Assembly (NCBI GenBank): GCA_017409265.1
Contig: JAFQSY010000072.1
Coordinates: 1-64,000 of the forward strand
Length of the DNA stretch: 64,000 nt
Direction of reading: 5' to 3'
Source: Clostridia bacterium
Lineage (GTDB): Bacteria > Bacillota > Clostridia > Oscillospirales > Acutalibacteraceae
Below are positions 18,132 through 26,395 of the stretch, piece after piece. How positions within the stretch are numbered: position 1 is the first letter of the stretch; the number at the start of each line of letters is the position of its first letter. The translations under genes were made by a program, and so were the position numbers. The notes under the pieces were generated by a model that saw only the letters and a program-made list of their open reading frames with translations, did no database searches and had not been told where the DNA came from.

Positions 18132-19307
18132 ATGAAAGAAATAATTCTTATTAAAAACGGAGAGCTTGCCCTCAAGGGTCTTAACAGAAGAACATTTGAG
18201 GATATGCTCGTTAAAAACATGCGCCGCAGACTTGAATCCGCAGGCAAATTCAAGTTCACCATTGCTCAGTCAACGATTGTTGCAGAGCCGGAGGACGAAT
18301 TTGCAGACCTTGACGAAGCCGTAAGCAGAATCGAAAAGGTTTTCGGCATTGCAGGCTTTTCAAGAGCAGCGGCAGTTGAAAAGGATATGGACACAATTCT
18401 GAGAAGTGCCGAAGAATACCTGGCTCCCCAGCTTCTCGGAATCAGAAGCTTTAAGGTTGAGGCAAAGCGCTCGGATAAAAAATTCCCCCTCAATTCTCCC
18501 GAAATTTGCAGAGAAACGGGCGGATATCTGCTGCGCAAATTCCCCCACCTTGTTGTTGATGTTCATAATCCAGACCTTATCGTTACCGTTGAGGTAAGAG
18601 ATAACTACGCTTATATCCACGGCACCCAGCTCAAGGGCGCAGGCGGAATGCCCACGGGCTCCGCAGGCAGAGCGGCCGTGCTTATTTCGGGCGGTATCGA
18701 CAGCCCCGTTGCCGCATACATGATGGCAAAGAGGGGTCTTGAGCTTATCGCAATCCATTTTGCATCGCCCCCGTATACAAGCGAAAGAGCCGAGCAGAAG
18801 GTTCACTCGCTCTTAAAGCAGGTCAGCAAATATTCGGGCAGAATCACCCTTTTTGTTGTTCCGTTCACAGAAACTCAGGAGCTCATCAAGGATAACTGCC
18901 CCGAAGATATATTCACCGTCATTATGCGCCGCATGATGATGAGGGTTTCGCAGATTATCGCCGAAAGAGAAAAGGCGGGCGCACTCATCACAGGCGAAAG
19001 CGTGGGACAGGTTGCAAGCCAGACGATGCCTGCAATTGCCTGCACGGACGCAGTCTGCGAAATGCCCGTTTTCCGTCCGCTTATCGGCATGGACAAGGAC
19101 GAAGTTGTTGCAATCTCAAGAAAAATCGAAACCTTTGATATTTCAATTCTTCCCTATGAGGACTGCTGCACGGTATTCACTCCAAAGCACCCCAAAACCC
19201 GACCCACCCTCGATTATGTCGAGAAGTGTGAAGAGGCACTCGAGGTTGACAGACTCGTTAAGGAAGCGGTTGAGGGAACGAGATTTATTCATATTAATGC
19301 TTATTAA
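18132..19307 (+). CDS. thiI: tRNA 4-thiouridine synthase ThiI
   Basis: A 391-residue enzyme that adenylates and thiolates U8 of tRNA. It has an N-terminal ferredoxin-like plus THUMP region (residues 1-165). The PP-loop signature SGGIDSPVAAYMMAKRG follows, then a C-terminal part with CDAVCEMPVFRPLIGMDK. The E. coli-type C-terminal rhodanese domain is absent, as in Bacillus, consistent with direct persulfide delivery from the desulfurase encoded immediately upstream. The ATG follows GGGGT, 16 bases after that gene. Confidence 0.97.
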   Translation: MKEIILIKNGELALKGLNRRTFEDMLVKNMRRRLESAGKFKFTIAQSTIVAEPEDEFADLDEAVSRIEKVFGIAGFSRAAAVEKDMDTILRSAEEYLAPQLLGIRSFKVEAKRSDKKFPLNSPEICRETGGYLLRKFPHLVVDVHNPDLIVTVEVRDNYAYIHGTQLKGAGGMPTGSAGRAAVLISGGIDSPVAAYMMAKRGLELIAIHFASPPYTSERAEQKVHSLLKQVSKYSGRITLFVVPFTETQELIKDNCPEDIFTVIMRRMMMRVSQIIAEREKAGALITGESVGQVASQTMPAIACTDAVCEMPVFRPLIGMDKDEVVAISRKIETFDISILPYEDCCTVFTPKHPKTRPTLDYVEKCEEALEVDRLVKEAVEGTRFIHINAY

Positions 19308-19324
19308 TTGAAAGGAGCTATGGT

Positions 19325-20569
19325 ATGTCGGTTTGTGAAATTCTTTCCGTAGGAACCGAAATTCTGCTCGGAGATATTCTTAATACAAACTCAAAATATC
19401 TTTCAACCGAGCTTGCAAAGCTTGGCATATCCGTACTCCGCCACACAACTGTCGGTGATAACTGCGAAAGACTTGCCGCCGCTTTGAGAACGGCTCTTGA
19501 CAGAAGCGATATCGTTATCGCAACGGGCGGTCTCGGACCCACGGCAGACGATATAACACGAGATGTCTGCTGCGAGGTTATGGGCTTTGAGCTGAAGTTT
19601 GACTCCGCAATCGCAGACGGAATAAAGAATTATTTTGCCTCAAAAGGCTACGAAATGCCCGAGAGCAATCTCCGCCAGGCATATGTGCCCGTCGGCGGAA
19701 CTGTTTTTGAAAACAGCAAGGGTACGGCACCCGGACTCGGTCTTAAAAAAGACGGCAAATGCGTTGTGATTCTGCCCGGCCCTCCCTATGAGATGGCTCC
19801 GATGTATGAGGAAAGCGTCATTCCCTATCTTTCGGAATATTCCGACGGTGCAATCGTTTCCCATACCGTAAGGACAATGGGCATCGGTGAGAGCGCAATG
19901 GCGGAAATCTGCTCCGATTTGCTGGAGAATGAAAATCCCACCGTTGCACCCTATGCAAAAAAAGGCGAGGCTCTTTTGAGAGTCACCGCAAAAGCTGAAA
20001 ATAAAGCCGAATCAGAAAAGCTCTGCTCGCCCGTCATTGAAGAAATCAGAAGCAGGCTCGGCGGCTATGTTTACGGCATCGACAGCGGGAGCATTGAAGA
20101 AAGAGTTGTTGAACTGCTCAAGGAAAACGGCATGAAAATCGCAACCGCCGAAAGCTGTACCGCAGGCTATATCCCCAAAAGATTAACAGATATCGCAGGC
20201 GCAAGCTCTGTTTTCGAGTTCGGCGCAATAACCTATTCAAATGAAATGAAAAATAAAGTTCTCGGGGTAAAAACCGAAACACTTGAGAAATACGGCGCGG
20301 TCAGCGAACAGACCGCAAGAGAAATGGCGGCGGGAATACGCCGTGTTACGGGCGCGGATATCGGAATATCCGTAACGGGCATTGCAGGCCCCGGCAGCGA
20401 CGGAACATCAAAGCCCGTCGGTCTTTGCTTCATTGCTCTTGATGCCGAGGATAAAAAAATGTGTGAAAAAATCGAAACAGGCAAGAACGACAGGGAATAT
20501 AACCGCTATGTCACCGCCTCAAGGGCGCTCAACCTTGCCAGAATTTATATAGAGGAGAAAATAAAATGA
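19325..20569 (+). CDS. cinA: CinA-family NMN deamidase / competence-damage protein
   Basis: A 414-residue two-domain protein. Residues 1-170 form the MoCF-like domain (SVGTEILLGDILNTNSKY, ATGGLGPTADDITRD, LPGPPYEM). The C-terminal 160 residues form the PncC-like domain (TAESCTAGYIPKRLTDI and SVTGIAGPGSDG), which deamidates nicotinamide mononucleotide in pyridine nucleotide salvage. The length is normal for Firmicutes. GAAAGGAG precedes the ATG. The TGA stop overlaps the ATG of the following sortase gene, so the two are translationally coupled. Confidence 0.95.
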   Translation: MSVCEILSVGTEILLGDILNTNSKYLSTELAKLGISVLRHTTVGDNCERLAAALRTALDRSDIVIATGGLGPTADDITRDVCCEVMGFELKFDSAIADGIKNYFASKGYEMPESNLRQAYVPVGGTVFENSKGTAPGLGLKKDGKCVVILPGPPYEMAPMYEESVIPYLSEYSDGAIVSHTVRTMGIGESAMAEICSDLLENENPTVAPYAKKGEALLRVTAKAENKAESEKLCSPVIEEIRSRLGGYVYGIDSGSIEERVVELLKENGMKIATAESCTAGYIPKRLTDIAGASSVFEFGAITYSNEMKNKVLGVKTETLEKYGAVSEQTAREMAAGIRRVTGADIGISVTGIAGPGSDGTSKPVGLCFIALDAEDKKMCEKIETGKNDREYNRYVTASRALNLARIYIEEKIK

Positions 20570-21552
20570 GTTTTAAAAAGCTGGCGGCAATTCTCTGCCC
20601 GATTTTTGCGGTTGTTTCCGCAGTGCTGATAGTTCTTTCAGTCATTAATTTCACAAAAGAGCCCGACATCGAGGTTCAGATTAATCAGAAAGCGGCGGAA
20701 TATGTGATGAAAGCCGAAACAGTCACAAATGCGCTTTCAAAAAACCTTGCATCCGTTATCTCAAACGATATGAAGAAACAGAGCTCATATCCCGAGGGAA
20801 TCAGAGAGGAGCTCAAGCAGGCATATTCAATCAACAATAATCTTGTCGGTTGGCTTTCAATTCCCGGCACGGAAATGGATACCGCCGTTTTGCAGAGCGA
20901 TGACAACAGCTACTATCTCAAGCGTGATTTCTATGAGCGCTACACAACCGAAACAATCAACACCAACTACGGCAATATTTATCTCGATTACCGCTGCATA
21001 ACAGACGGAATCTCCAAAAACACCGTTATCCACGGTCATACAACGGGAAAATCCGACGGTATTCCCAAGCAATCCTTCCGCTCTCTCTATGATTACAGAG
21101 ATAAAAACCATTTCATCAGAAATCCCATAATCAAATACAGTACTCTTTATAAGGAATATACCTTCAAGATTTGCGCCGTTTTCCTTTCAAGCACAATTCC
21201 GAGCGACGATAACGGCTATTTCTTCAATTATATTTACCCCGACATGAGTGATAACAACATGGTCGGCTATATTGAGCAGGTAAGGCAGAGAATGCTTTAT
21301 GATACGGGCGTATCGCTTGAGCCCACAGACCGGGTAATCACCCTTTCAACCTGCATTTATGATTACGGCAAGAGCGTTGACACCCGTCTTGTTGTTGTCG
21401 GCAGGCTTCTCCATGAGGGTGAAAGTGAAAGCATTGACGCATCCCTCGTCAAGGACAACCCCGATTACCGCAGACCGCAGGTCTGGTATAACAGAAACGG
21501 AAAGAAGAATCCCTATAAGAATGCCGAAAAATGGCAGCCCAGTGCTAATTAA
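20566..21552 (+). CDS. class B sortase
   Basis: A 328-residue membrane-anchored transpeptidase: short cytoplasmic tail, signal-anchor helix at residues 6-27, then the sortase barrel. Catalytic residues are His in VIHGHTTG (about 154-157), Cys in TLSTC (about 263) and Arg in TRLVVVGR. FSGW-type class B features are visible as LVGWLSIPGTEMDTAVLQSDDNSYYL. Class B enzymes anchor dedicated proteins or pilins to peptidoglycan; no LPXTG- or NPXTG-type substrate gene is adjacent. It is followed 15 bases later by a second, larger class B sortase. Confidence 0.93.
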   Translation: MSFKKLAAILCPIFAVVSAVLIVLSVINFTKEPDIEVQINQKAAEYVMKAETVTNALSKNLASVISNDMKKQSSYPEGIREELKQAYSINNNLVGWLSIPGTEMDTAVLQSDDNSYYLKRDFYERYTTETINTNYGNIYLDYRCITDGISKNTVIHGHTTGKSDGIPKQSFRSLYDYRDKNHFIRNPIIKYSTLYKEYTFKICAVFLSSTIPSDDNGYFFNYIYPDMSDNNMVGYIEQVRQRMLYDTGVSLEPTDRVITLSTCIYDYGKSVDTRLVVVGRLLHEGESESIDASLVKDNPDYRRPQVWYNRNGKKNPYKNAEKWQPSAN

Positions 21553-21566
21553 GGAGGGTTTAAATC

Positions 21567-23633
21567 ATGTCTGTAAACGATAATCAGAAAAACAACGCCT
21601 CTCTCCCCGAGGGACTCAGCTCCATCGCAGACGATGAGGCGATAACAGAAATAAATCTTACCGATTTTCTTGAGGAAAGCTCCAAGGCATCTCCGCTTTT
21701 TGAGGGCTTCCATGAGGATATCGAAAGAACGGAAAAGAGCCTTGAAAGCGAGCTTCAGAGCCTTTACGACGACATCATGAGCAGCGGACCTGAAACAATC
21801 GTGCCCAAACCCATGTCAGTTTTAACGGAAAGCGAGGCAGAGCCTGCAAAAATTGCTCTTTCAGACCCTGAAATCCCCGAAGAGCCCGAAAATGCGGCAC
21901 TTGAATCCCTCTGGATGAATCCCGATGACTATTTTGACGATGATATCCCTGTTGTTTCGCTCGATAATGCGCCAGGAGAAGAAGCAGAAAACGATATTAA
22001 CATTGAAATCGGCGAGGATGCAATATTCGAGCCTTCACCTGTTGAAGAGCTTGCCGCAATACCCGATGAGGACACGGCAAAGAGCGATATTTTCAGCATG
22101 ATTGACCTGCTCAAATCCGAAACCGACAGCGAAACAGGCTTTGACGATATTCTTTCCGAAATCGAATCAAACGCAGGCATCATGCCCGTTTCAAGCGAGC
22201 TTTCGGATGCTTCGCAGCTTGTTTCCGAAATTCCTGAAGAGGAAGAATGTGAAGAAACCGAAGAGGCTTATGAAGAGCTGTCCTTTGATGAGAGCGAGCT
22301 TGATTGGAGCAGCCTCGAGGTTGATGAAGAGCCCGAAGCTCCCGTTGCCAAGGAAGAAACTCCCGAGCAAGAAGAAGATGCTCCTGCCGAAACAGAGCCC
22401 GAGATTGCTCTTGTTGCCGCACCCGACAGCGCAGAAGCAGACTTCATCTTTGAAGAATCCAAAGAAAAAAACAACAGCACCATGGATTTTGATGCAGAAC
22501 TTGCAGCTCTTCTCGGCGAAGTCAAGCCCAAAGAAGATTCTGCAAACTTTGTTGTCAGCGTTCCCGATGACGACGTTGACTATGAAAAAGCTGCGCTTGC
22601 AAGCGAAAAGCTCTATGAAGCCGAGCCCATGAGCGCACAGGCTCCCGAGGAAGATCACGATATTTCCGAGCTTGCAGCAGATAACGGCGAAAAAAAGAAG
22701 GGTGGCGCAGGTGAGGTTATCAGAAAAATCGTTCTCTCCCTTTCGATAATAACCATCATCGTCAGCTGCGGAATCCTTATCAATACTTATTTTATCGAGC
22801 CCTACAGATTCAAATCAGACTCCGATGCTCTTGCGGAACAGATGAATGTTAACATCAATGAGCACGACCATTCCGCAACCGTTAACAGCCAGATGGAAAA
22901 CGACTATCCCGATGTTGATTTCCCCGAAGGCATGCTCGCAAAATATGCCCAGCTTTATGCGCAGAACAATGATTTTTCGGGCTGGATTACCATTGAAGGA
23001 CTCGGCATCAGCCTTCCCATCGCGCAGGGCGATGATAACAGCTATTATCTCAAAAAAGATATCTATAAAAAATATACAAGCTACGGTGTTCCGTTCTTTG
23101 ATTACAGAATGAGCAACCTCAAATCGCTCCACAGAAACACCGTTGTTTACGGCCACAACATGCGCCATGACGATTATATTTTCGGCATGCTCGAAAATTA
23201 CAGAACAATCGACGGCTTTGCGCAGGCTCCCGTTATCGAATGCAACACTATTTACGGCGACCACACATGGTTTGTTTACGGCGTTTTCATTACAAACTCC
23301 GACCGCGATGACGATAACGGCTACTTCCTGCCCTACAACTTCATTGATGTTTCAACCGAAAAGTTTGCAGACTACATCAAGGAGGTTGACAAGAGAAAGC
23401 TTTACACAACCGGTGTTGACATCAACGAAAACGATAAAATTCTCACTCTTCAGGCTTGTGTTTACGACTTCGACGGTGCAATGATTGTTGTTGTTGCCAG
23501 AGAAAAAAGACCGGGCGAAAGCATCAGCGTTGACACCTCAAAAGCATATATGAATCCCAACCCCAAATATCCCCAGAAGTGGTATGACGTCAACAAAAAG
23601 ACAAATCCCTACGCTGAGGATTCAAGATGGTAA
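21567..23633 (+). CDS. class B sortase with long acidic cytoplasmic N-terminal region
   Basis: 688 residues, about twice a normal sortase. Residues 1-380 are dominated by Glu, Asp, Ser and Pro with few hydrophobic clusters, so probably a disordered cytoplasmic tail. A membrane helix follows at about 389-411 (IRKIVLSLSIITIIVSCGILINTYF). The extracellular class B domain then shows SGWITIEGLGISLPIAQGDDNSYYL, catalytic His in VYGHNM (about 526-531), Cys in TLQAC (about 630) and Arg in VVAR. It is co-oriented with sortase 1 and the SpoIID-like gene. The tail is the odd part; see the findings. Confidence 0.9.
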   Translation: MSVNDNQKNNASLPEGLSSIADDEAITEINLTDFLEESSKASPLFEGFHEDIERTEKSLESELQSLYDDIMSSGPETIVPKPMSVLTESEAEPAKIALSDPEIPEEPENAALESLWMNPDDYFDDDIPVVSLDNAPGEEAENDINIEIGEDAIFEPSPVEELAAIPDEDTAKSDIFSMIDLLKSETDSETGFDDILSEIESNAGIMPVSSELSDASQLVSEIPEEEECEETEEAYEELSFDESELDWSSLEVDEEPEAPVAKEETPEQEEDAPAETEPEIALVAAPDSAEADFIFEESKEKNNSTMDFDAELAALLGEVKPKEDSANFVVSVPDDDVDYEKAALASEKLYEAEPMSAQAPEEDHDISELAADNGEKKKGGAGEVIRKIVLSLSIITIIVSCGILINTYFIEPYRFKSDSDALAEQMNVNINEHDHSATVNSQMENDYPDVDFPEGMLAKYAQLYAQNNDFSGWITIEGLGISLPIAQGDDNSYYLKKDIYKKYTSYGVPFFDYRMSNLKSLHRNTVVYGHNMRHDDYIFGMLENYRTIDGFAQAPVIECNTIYGDHTWFVYGVFITNSDRDDDNGYFLPYNFIDVSTEKFADYIKEVDKRKLYTTGVDINENDKILTLQACVYDFDGAMIVVVAREKRPGESISVDTSKAYMNPNPKYPQKWYDVNKKTNPYAEDSRW

Positions 23634-23670
23634 AATAAAGCGAAGCAAAATTTAAGGAACGGTGATAACT

Positions 23671-26016
23671 ATGAAAAGAAAGGTGAGCATCTGCACGCTC
23701 TGTGCCTCAACGGCGCAAAGTGCGGCAGATTATCTTAAACAAAGAGTATCGGAATATTCGTCAGATGTTCCGTTCAATGACTTCGGCGATGCCGCAGCTT
23801 TTGCTGCCGGCGTTGATTCCTGCGCCCTTGAGGGCGGAGTCATCTTTGCTGCCGCTCCCGTTTCTCTGTTTCTTAACGCAAAGCTTCGTTTAATCAAAAC
23901 CGTTTCTTCAAAAATCGTCAGAAGCAACTCCATAACCGCAGCAATGGGCGAAAATGCACCCGACGACCCGAAAATACGCGACCTTCATGCCGCTATTCCT
24001 GAAAAATCCAAGGCTCTCAAATCCGCCGACGGTCTTTATTCGGCATTCCTTAAGGAGCACGGCAACGGTCTTATCGTTTTTCTGCCTCTTGACGAGGAAA
24101 GACTCTGCTATCTTTTCGGCGCAGGGCTTGCGCGTCTGCTTGACGGAATTTTTCAGAAAACAACTGCTCCCGTGTCGGACAAGCCAAAGCTTTCCGCTCT
24201 CAAAGAGCATGTTGAATCCGTCATAAAAAGCGGAAAAACCGTTGCAATCTCTCCCTGCGGCTGTTCAAAAGCCCTTGTTTCGGCAATCTCGGCAGTCCCT
24301 GAATGTGAAACCGCCTTCGTTCAGGATGCAGCTCTGCGTGACAGACTCGCTGATGAAGCAATTGAAAACTACGTTGCCGAGTGCGCAAAAATTTCAAAAG
24401 AAAGCGCAAAAACCGATTTCGGTGTCAGCGTATCTCCGATTTATAACGATAAAACCGACGGCAGCGATTTTATTGTTGTCTGCGTTGCAGATTCCGAAAG
24501 AGCAAAGGCAGCAAAGGTTTATTCAAATCCCGGCGAAGAAAAGAAATATCTTGTTGCCGCAGCGGTTATAAAGCTTTGTGAAATGCTCGGCGAGATTTCA
24601 CCCGCAGGGCTTGTAAATCCCAATCTTCCCGCAAAGAAAGAAAAGAAATGGGCAAAAAACCCGAAGCTTCCGATAATCATAACCTCAATCGCTCTTGCAA
24701 TTGCGGTTATAATCGGCATAATCGTTGCCGTTGCCCTCGGCGGAGATAAACAGACCGAAACCAAACTTCCCGGCACAGGTATTTATGATTATTATCAGCA
24801 GGAAGATTATTATGAAGATATAAACTATTACGGCGGAAGCAACATAGACAAGCTTGAAATGCAGGCGCAGGCGCTTCAGACAGAAGCTTCAACCGCCGCC
24901 GAAACAACAACCGAATCAACCGTTACCCAAACCCTGACGCAGGTTTTAACAACAATAAAAAACGTTGTGACCACCAAAAAACTGACCACAACGCAGAAAA
25001 TAACAACCACCAAAAATATAACCACCACCGAAAAACTCACAACCACTAAAGCAACTACCACATTAAAACCCACCACAACAAAAATAACAACAACCTTGAA
25101 GCCGACAACAACGCTCAAGGAAACAACGACCCTTTCATCGGCTGCAAACACAACAGGCTCAACCACCGCTGCAAGCTCTGTAACGGGTACCTTTGTTTTC
25201 AAGGTTTACGGTTTCGGCCACGGAGTCGGTATGAGCCAGGACGGCGCAATTCAGATGGCTAAAGACGGCAAGAGCTATGAAGAAATCCTGACTCATTATT
25301 ACACAGGCACAACCGTTAAAACGGATTCCGCAACTCCCTTGACAATCAGATACGGCGGCAAGGATATTCCCATTGTTGAGTATCTTTGCAGAACAACGAA
25401 GCGCGAAATCGGTGCAAGTGCTCCCATGGAGGCTCTTAAAGCGCAGGTTGTTACCGCATACACATTTGCAAAAGACGAAGATTTTGATGTTCCCGCTTCA
25501 AAGCATGCTTATGACAGCAGTTATGAATATAAGGGAACTAATATCCATAAAGCCTGCCTTGCGGTTCTCGGCATGACCGCCGACACCGACACTCCGCATG
25601 CAAAATACGTTGATTATAACGGCGAGGCTGCATTCACCTGCTATTTTGCATCAGCCGCAGGCAAAACCGCATCCTCTGACAGCGTATGGGGCGGCGGCGA
25701 GAAATATCCCCATCTCAAGGGCGGCGTTTCAAGCCCCGAAACAATCGACGTTTCGGAAAAAAAGATTACCGCAGAGGAAATGAAGAAATACATCCTTACA
25801 TATGCTGAAGATAATGATTTGGAAATAACCTTAAGCGATAACCCTGCCGAATGGATTGAAATTGTTTCTCATGATTCTTCTGTCAATGAAAATGTCGGAT
25901 ATGCAACGTCGGTAAGAATCGGAAACAAGCAGGTCAGAGGAAATGTTTTCCGCTGCTATGTTCTCGATTTTGCAATCCGCTCGCATTGCTTTACATTTGA
26001 ATATATTCCTGCATAA
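23671..26016 (+). CDS. membrane-anchored SpoIID/LytB-domain protein with Thr-rich linker and possible CinA-like N-terminus
   Basis: 781 residues. The cytoplasmic part (1-330) ends in a membrane helix (about 333-356). An acidic Tyr-rich patch and a Thr/Lys-rich linker (about 407-500) lead to an extracellular SpoIID-like domain. SpoIID enzymes are lytic transglycosylases that cut denuded glycan. Here the HGVGMSQ-type block (about 515-522) comes before the ALKAQVVTAYTFA block (about 588), the reverse of the usual order. The cytoplasmic part has stretches reminiscent of CinA. The ATG at 23671 follows GGTGAT; an in-frame GTG nine bases upstream is less likely. Confidence 0.85.
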   Translation: MKRKVSICTLCASTAQSAADYLKQRVSEYSSDVPFNDFGDAAAFAAGVDSCALEGGVIFAAAPVSLFLNAKLRLIKTVSSKIVRSNSITAAMGENAPDDPKIRDLHAAIPEKSKALKSADGLYSAFLKEHGNGLIVFLPLDEERLCYLFGAGLARLLDGIFQKTTAPVSDKPKLSALKEHVESVIKSGKTVAISPCGCSKALVSAISAVPECETAFVQDAALRDRLADEAIENYVAECAKISKESAKTDFGVSVSPIYNDKTDGSDFIVVCVADSERAKAAKVYSNPGEEKKYLVAAAVIKLCEMLGEISPAGLVNPNLPAKKEKKWAKNPKLPIIITSIALAIAVIIGIIVAVALGGDKQTETKLPGTGIYDYYQQEDYYEDINYYGGSNIDKLEMQAQALQTEASTAAETTTESTVTQTLTQVLTTIKNVVTTKKLTTTQKITTTKNITTTEKLTTTKATTTLKPTTTKITTTLKPTTTLKETTTLSSAANTTGSTTAASSVTGTFVFKVYGFGHGVGMSQDGAIQMAKDGKSYEEILTHYYTGTTVKTDSATPLTIRYGGKDIPIVEYLCRTTKREIGASAPMEALKAQVVTAYTFAKDEDFDVPASKHAYDSSYEYKGTNIHKACLAVLGMTADTDTPHAKYVDYNGEAAFTCYFASAAGKTASSDSVWGGGEKYPHLKGGVSSPETIDVSEKKITAEEMKKYILTYAEDNDLEITLSDNPAEWIEIVSHDSSVNENVGYATSVRIGNKQVRGNVFRCYVLDFAIRSHCFTFEYIPA

Positions 26017-26032
26017 AAACAGAAACATCAAA

Positions 26033-26069
26033 AAGAACGGTTCGCCTCTGACGAACCGTTCTTCTTTAA
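26033..26069. terminator. bidirectional intrinsic terminator
   Basis: The perfect 12-base stem AAGAACGGTTCG / CGAACCGTTCTT has a seven-base loop, with T-rich tracts on both strands. It ends the sortase-SpoIID run and, on the minus strand, the small membrane peptide gene. Confidence 0.88.
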
Positions 26070-26096
26070 TTTCTCTTGTCCCGAAAATTTGAAAGG

Positions 26097-26183
26097 CTAT
26101 GCAACAACGGGAGAATCATCTTTAAAAATAAGAACTCCTGTTGCTACCGAAAGTGTGATTACAATTGCTGCGAACACTGCCAT
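26097..26183 (-). CDS. 28-residue membrane peptide, function unknown
   Basis: The peptide MAVFAAIVITLSVATGVLIF-KDDSPVVA is encoded behind a textbook GGAGGG ribosome binding site (26192-26197, eight-base spacer). It ends with TAG 28 bases before a bidirectional terminator. Nearly the whole peptide is one hydrophobic helix with a short acidic tail. A TATACT box lies upstream on the same strand. Gene-like signals on both sides make a real small protein likely. No homologue is known to me; it could be a membrane-subunit companion or a type I toxin-like peptide. Confidence 0.6.
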   Translation of the reverse strand: MAVFAAIVITLSVATGVLIFKDDSPVVA

Positions 26184-26328
26184 TTCTGATTCCCTCCGTT
26201 TATCTTTATTTTATAATTAAAGTATATCACGCAAATTCTTAAGAAAAAAGTATGTAAATCTCTAAAATTTTATTAAGATTTTTCGAAGACATTTTAATAA
26301 ATTCTGAAAATATTTACCTCAAACGGTC

Positions 26329-26357
26329 TTTACAAATCTATAATTTTATTACATAAT
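26329..26357 (+). promoter_or_regulatory. promoter of the ABC exporter gene
   Basis: TTTACA (26329-26334), a 17-base spacer and CATAAT (26352-26357) lie about 40 bases before the ATG of the exporter. The rest of the stretch upstream (26184-26328) is AT-rich without further recognised features. Confidence 0.6.
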
Positions 26358-26395
26358 ATAATGTGATATATATTATGCCGAAAGAGGAAAGAAAA

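Noticed and set aside
24876..25202. Val-rich minus-strand frame opposite the Thr-rich linker
   Set aside because: Antisense of ACA/ACC threonine codons always yields valine-rich text; not a gene.
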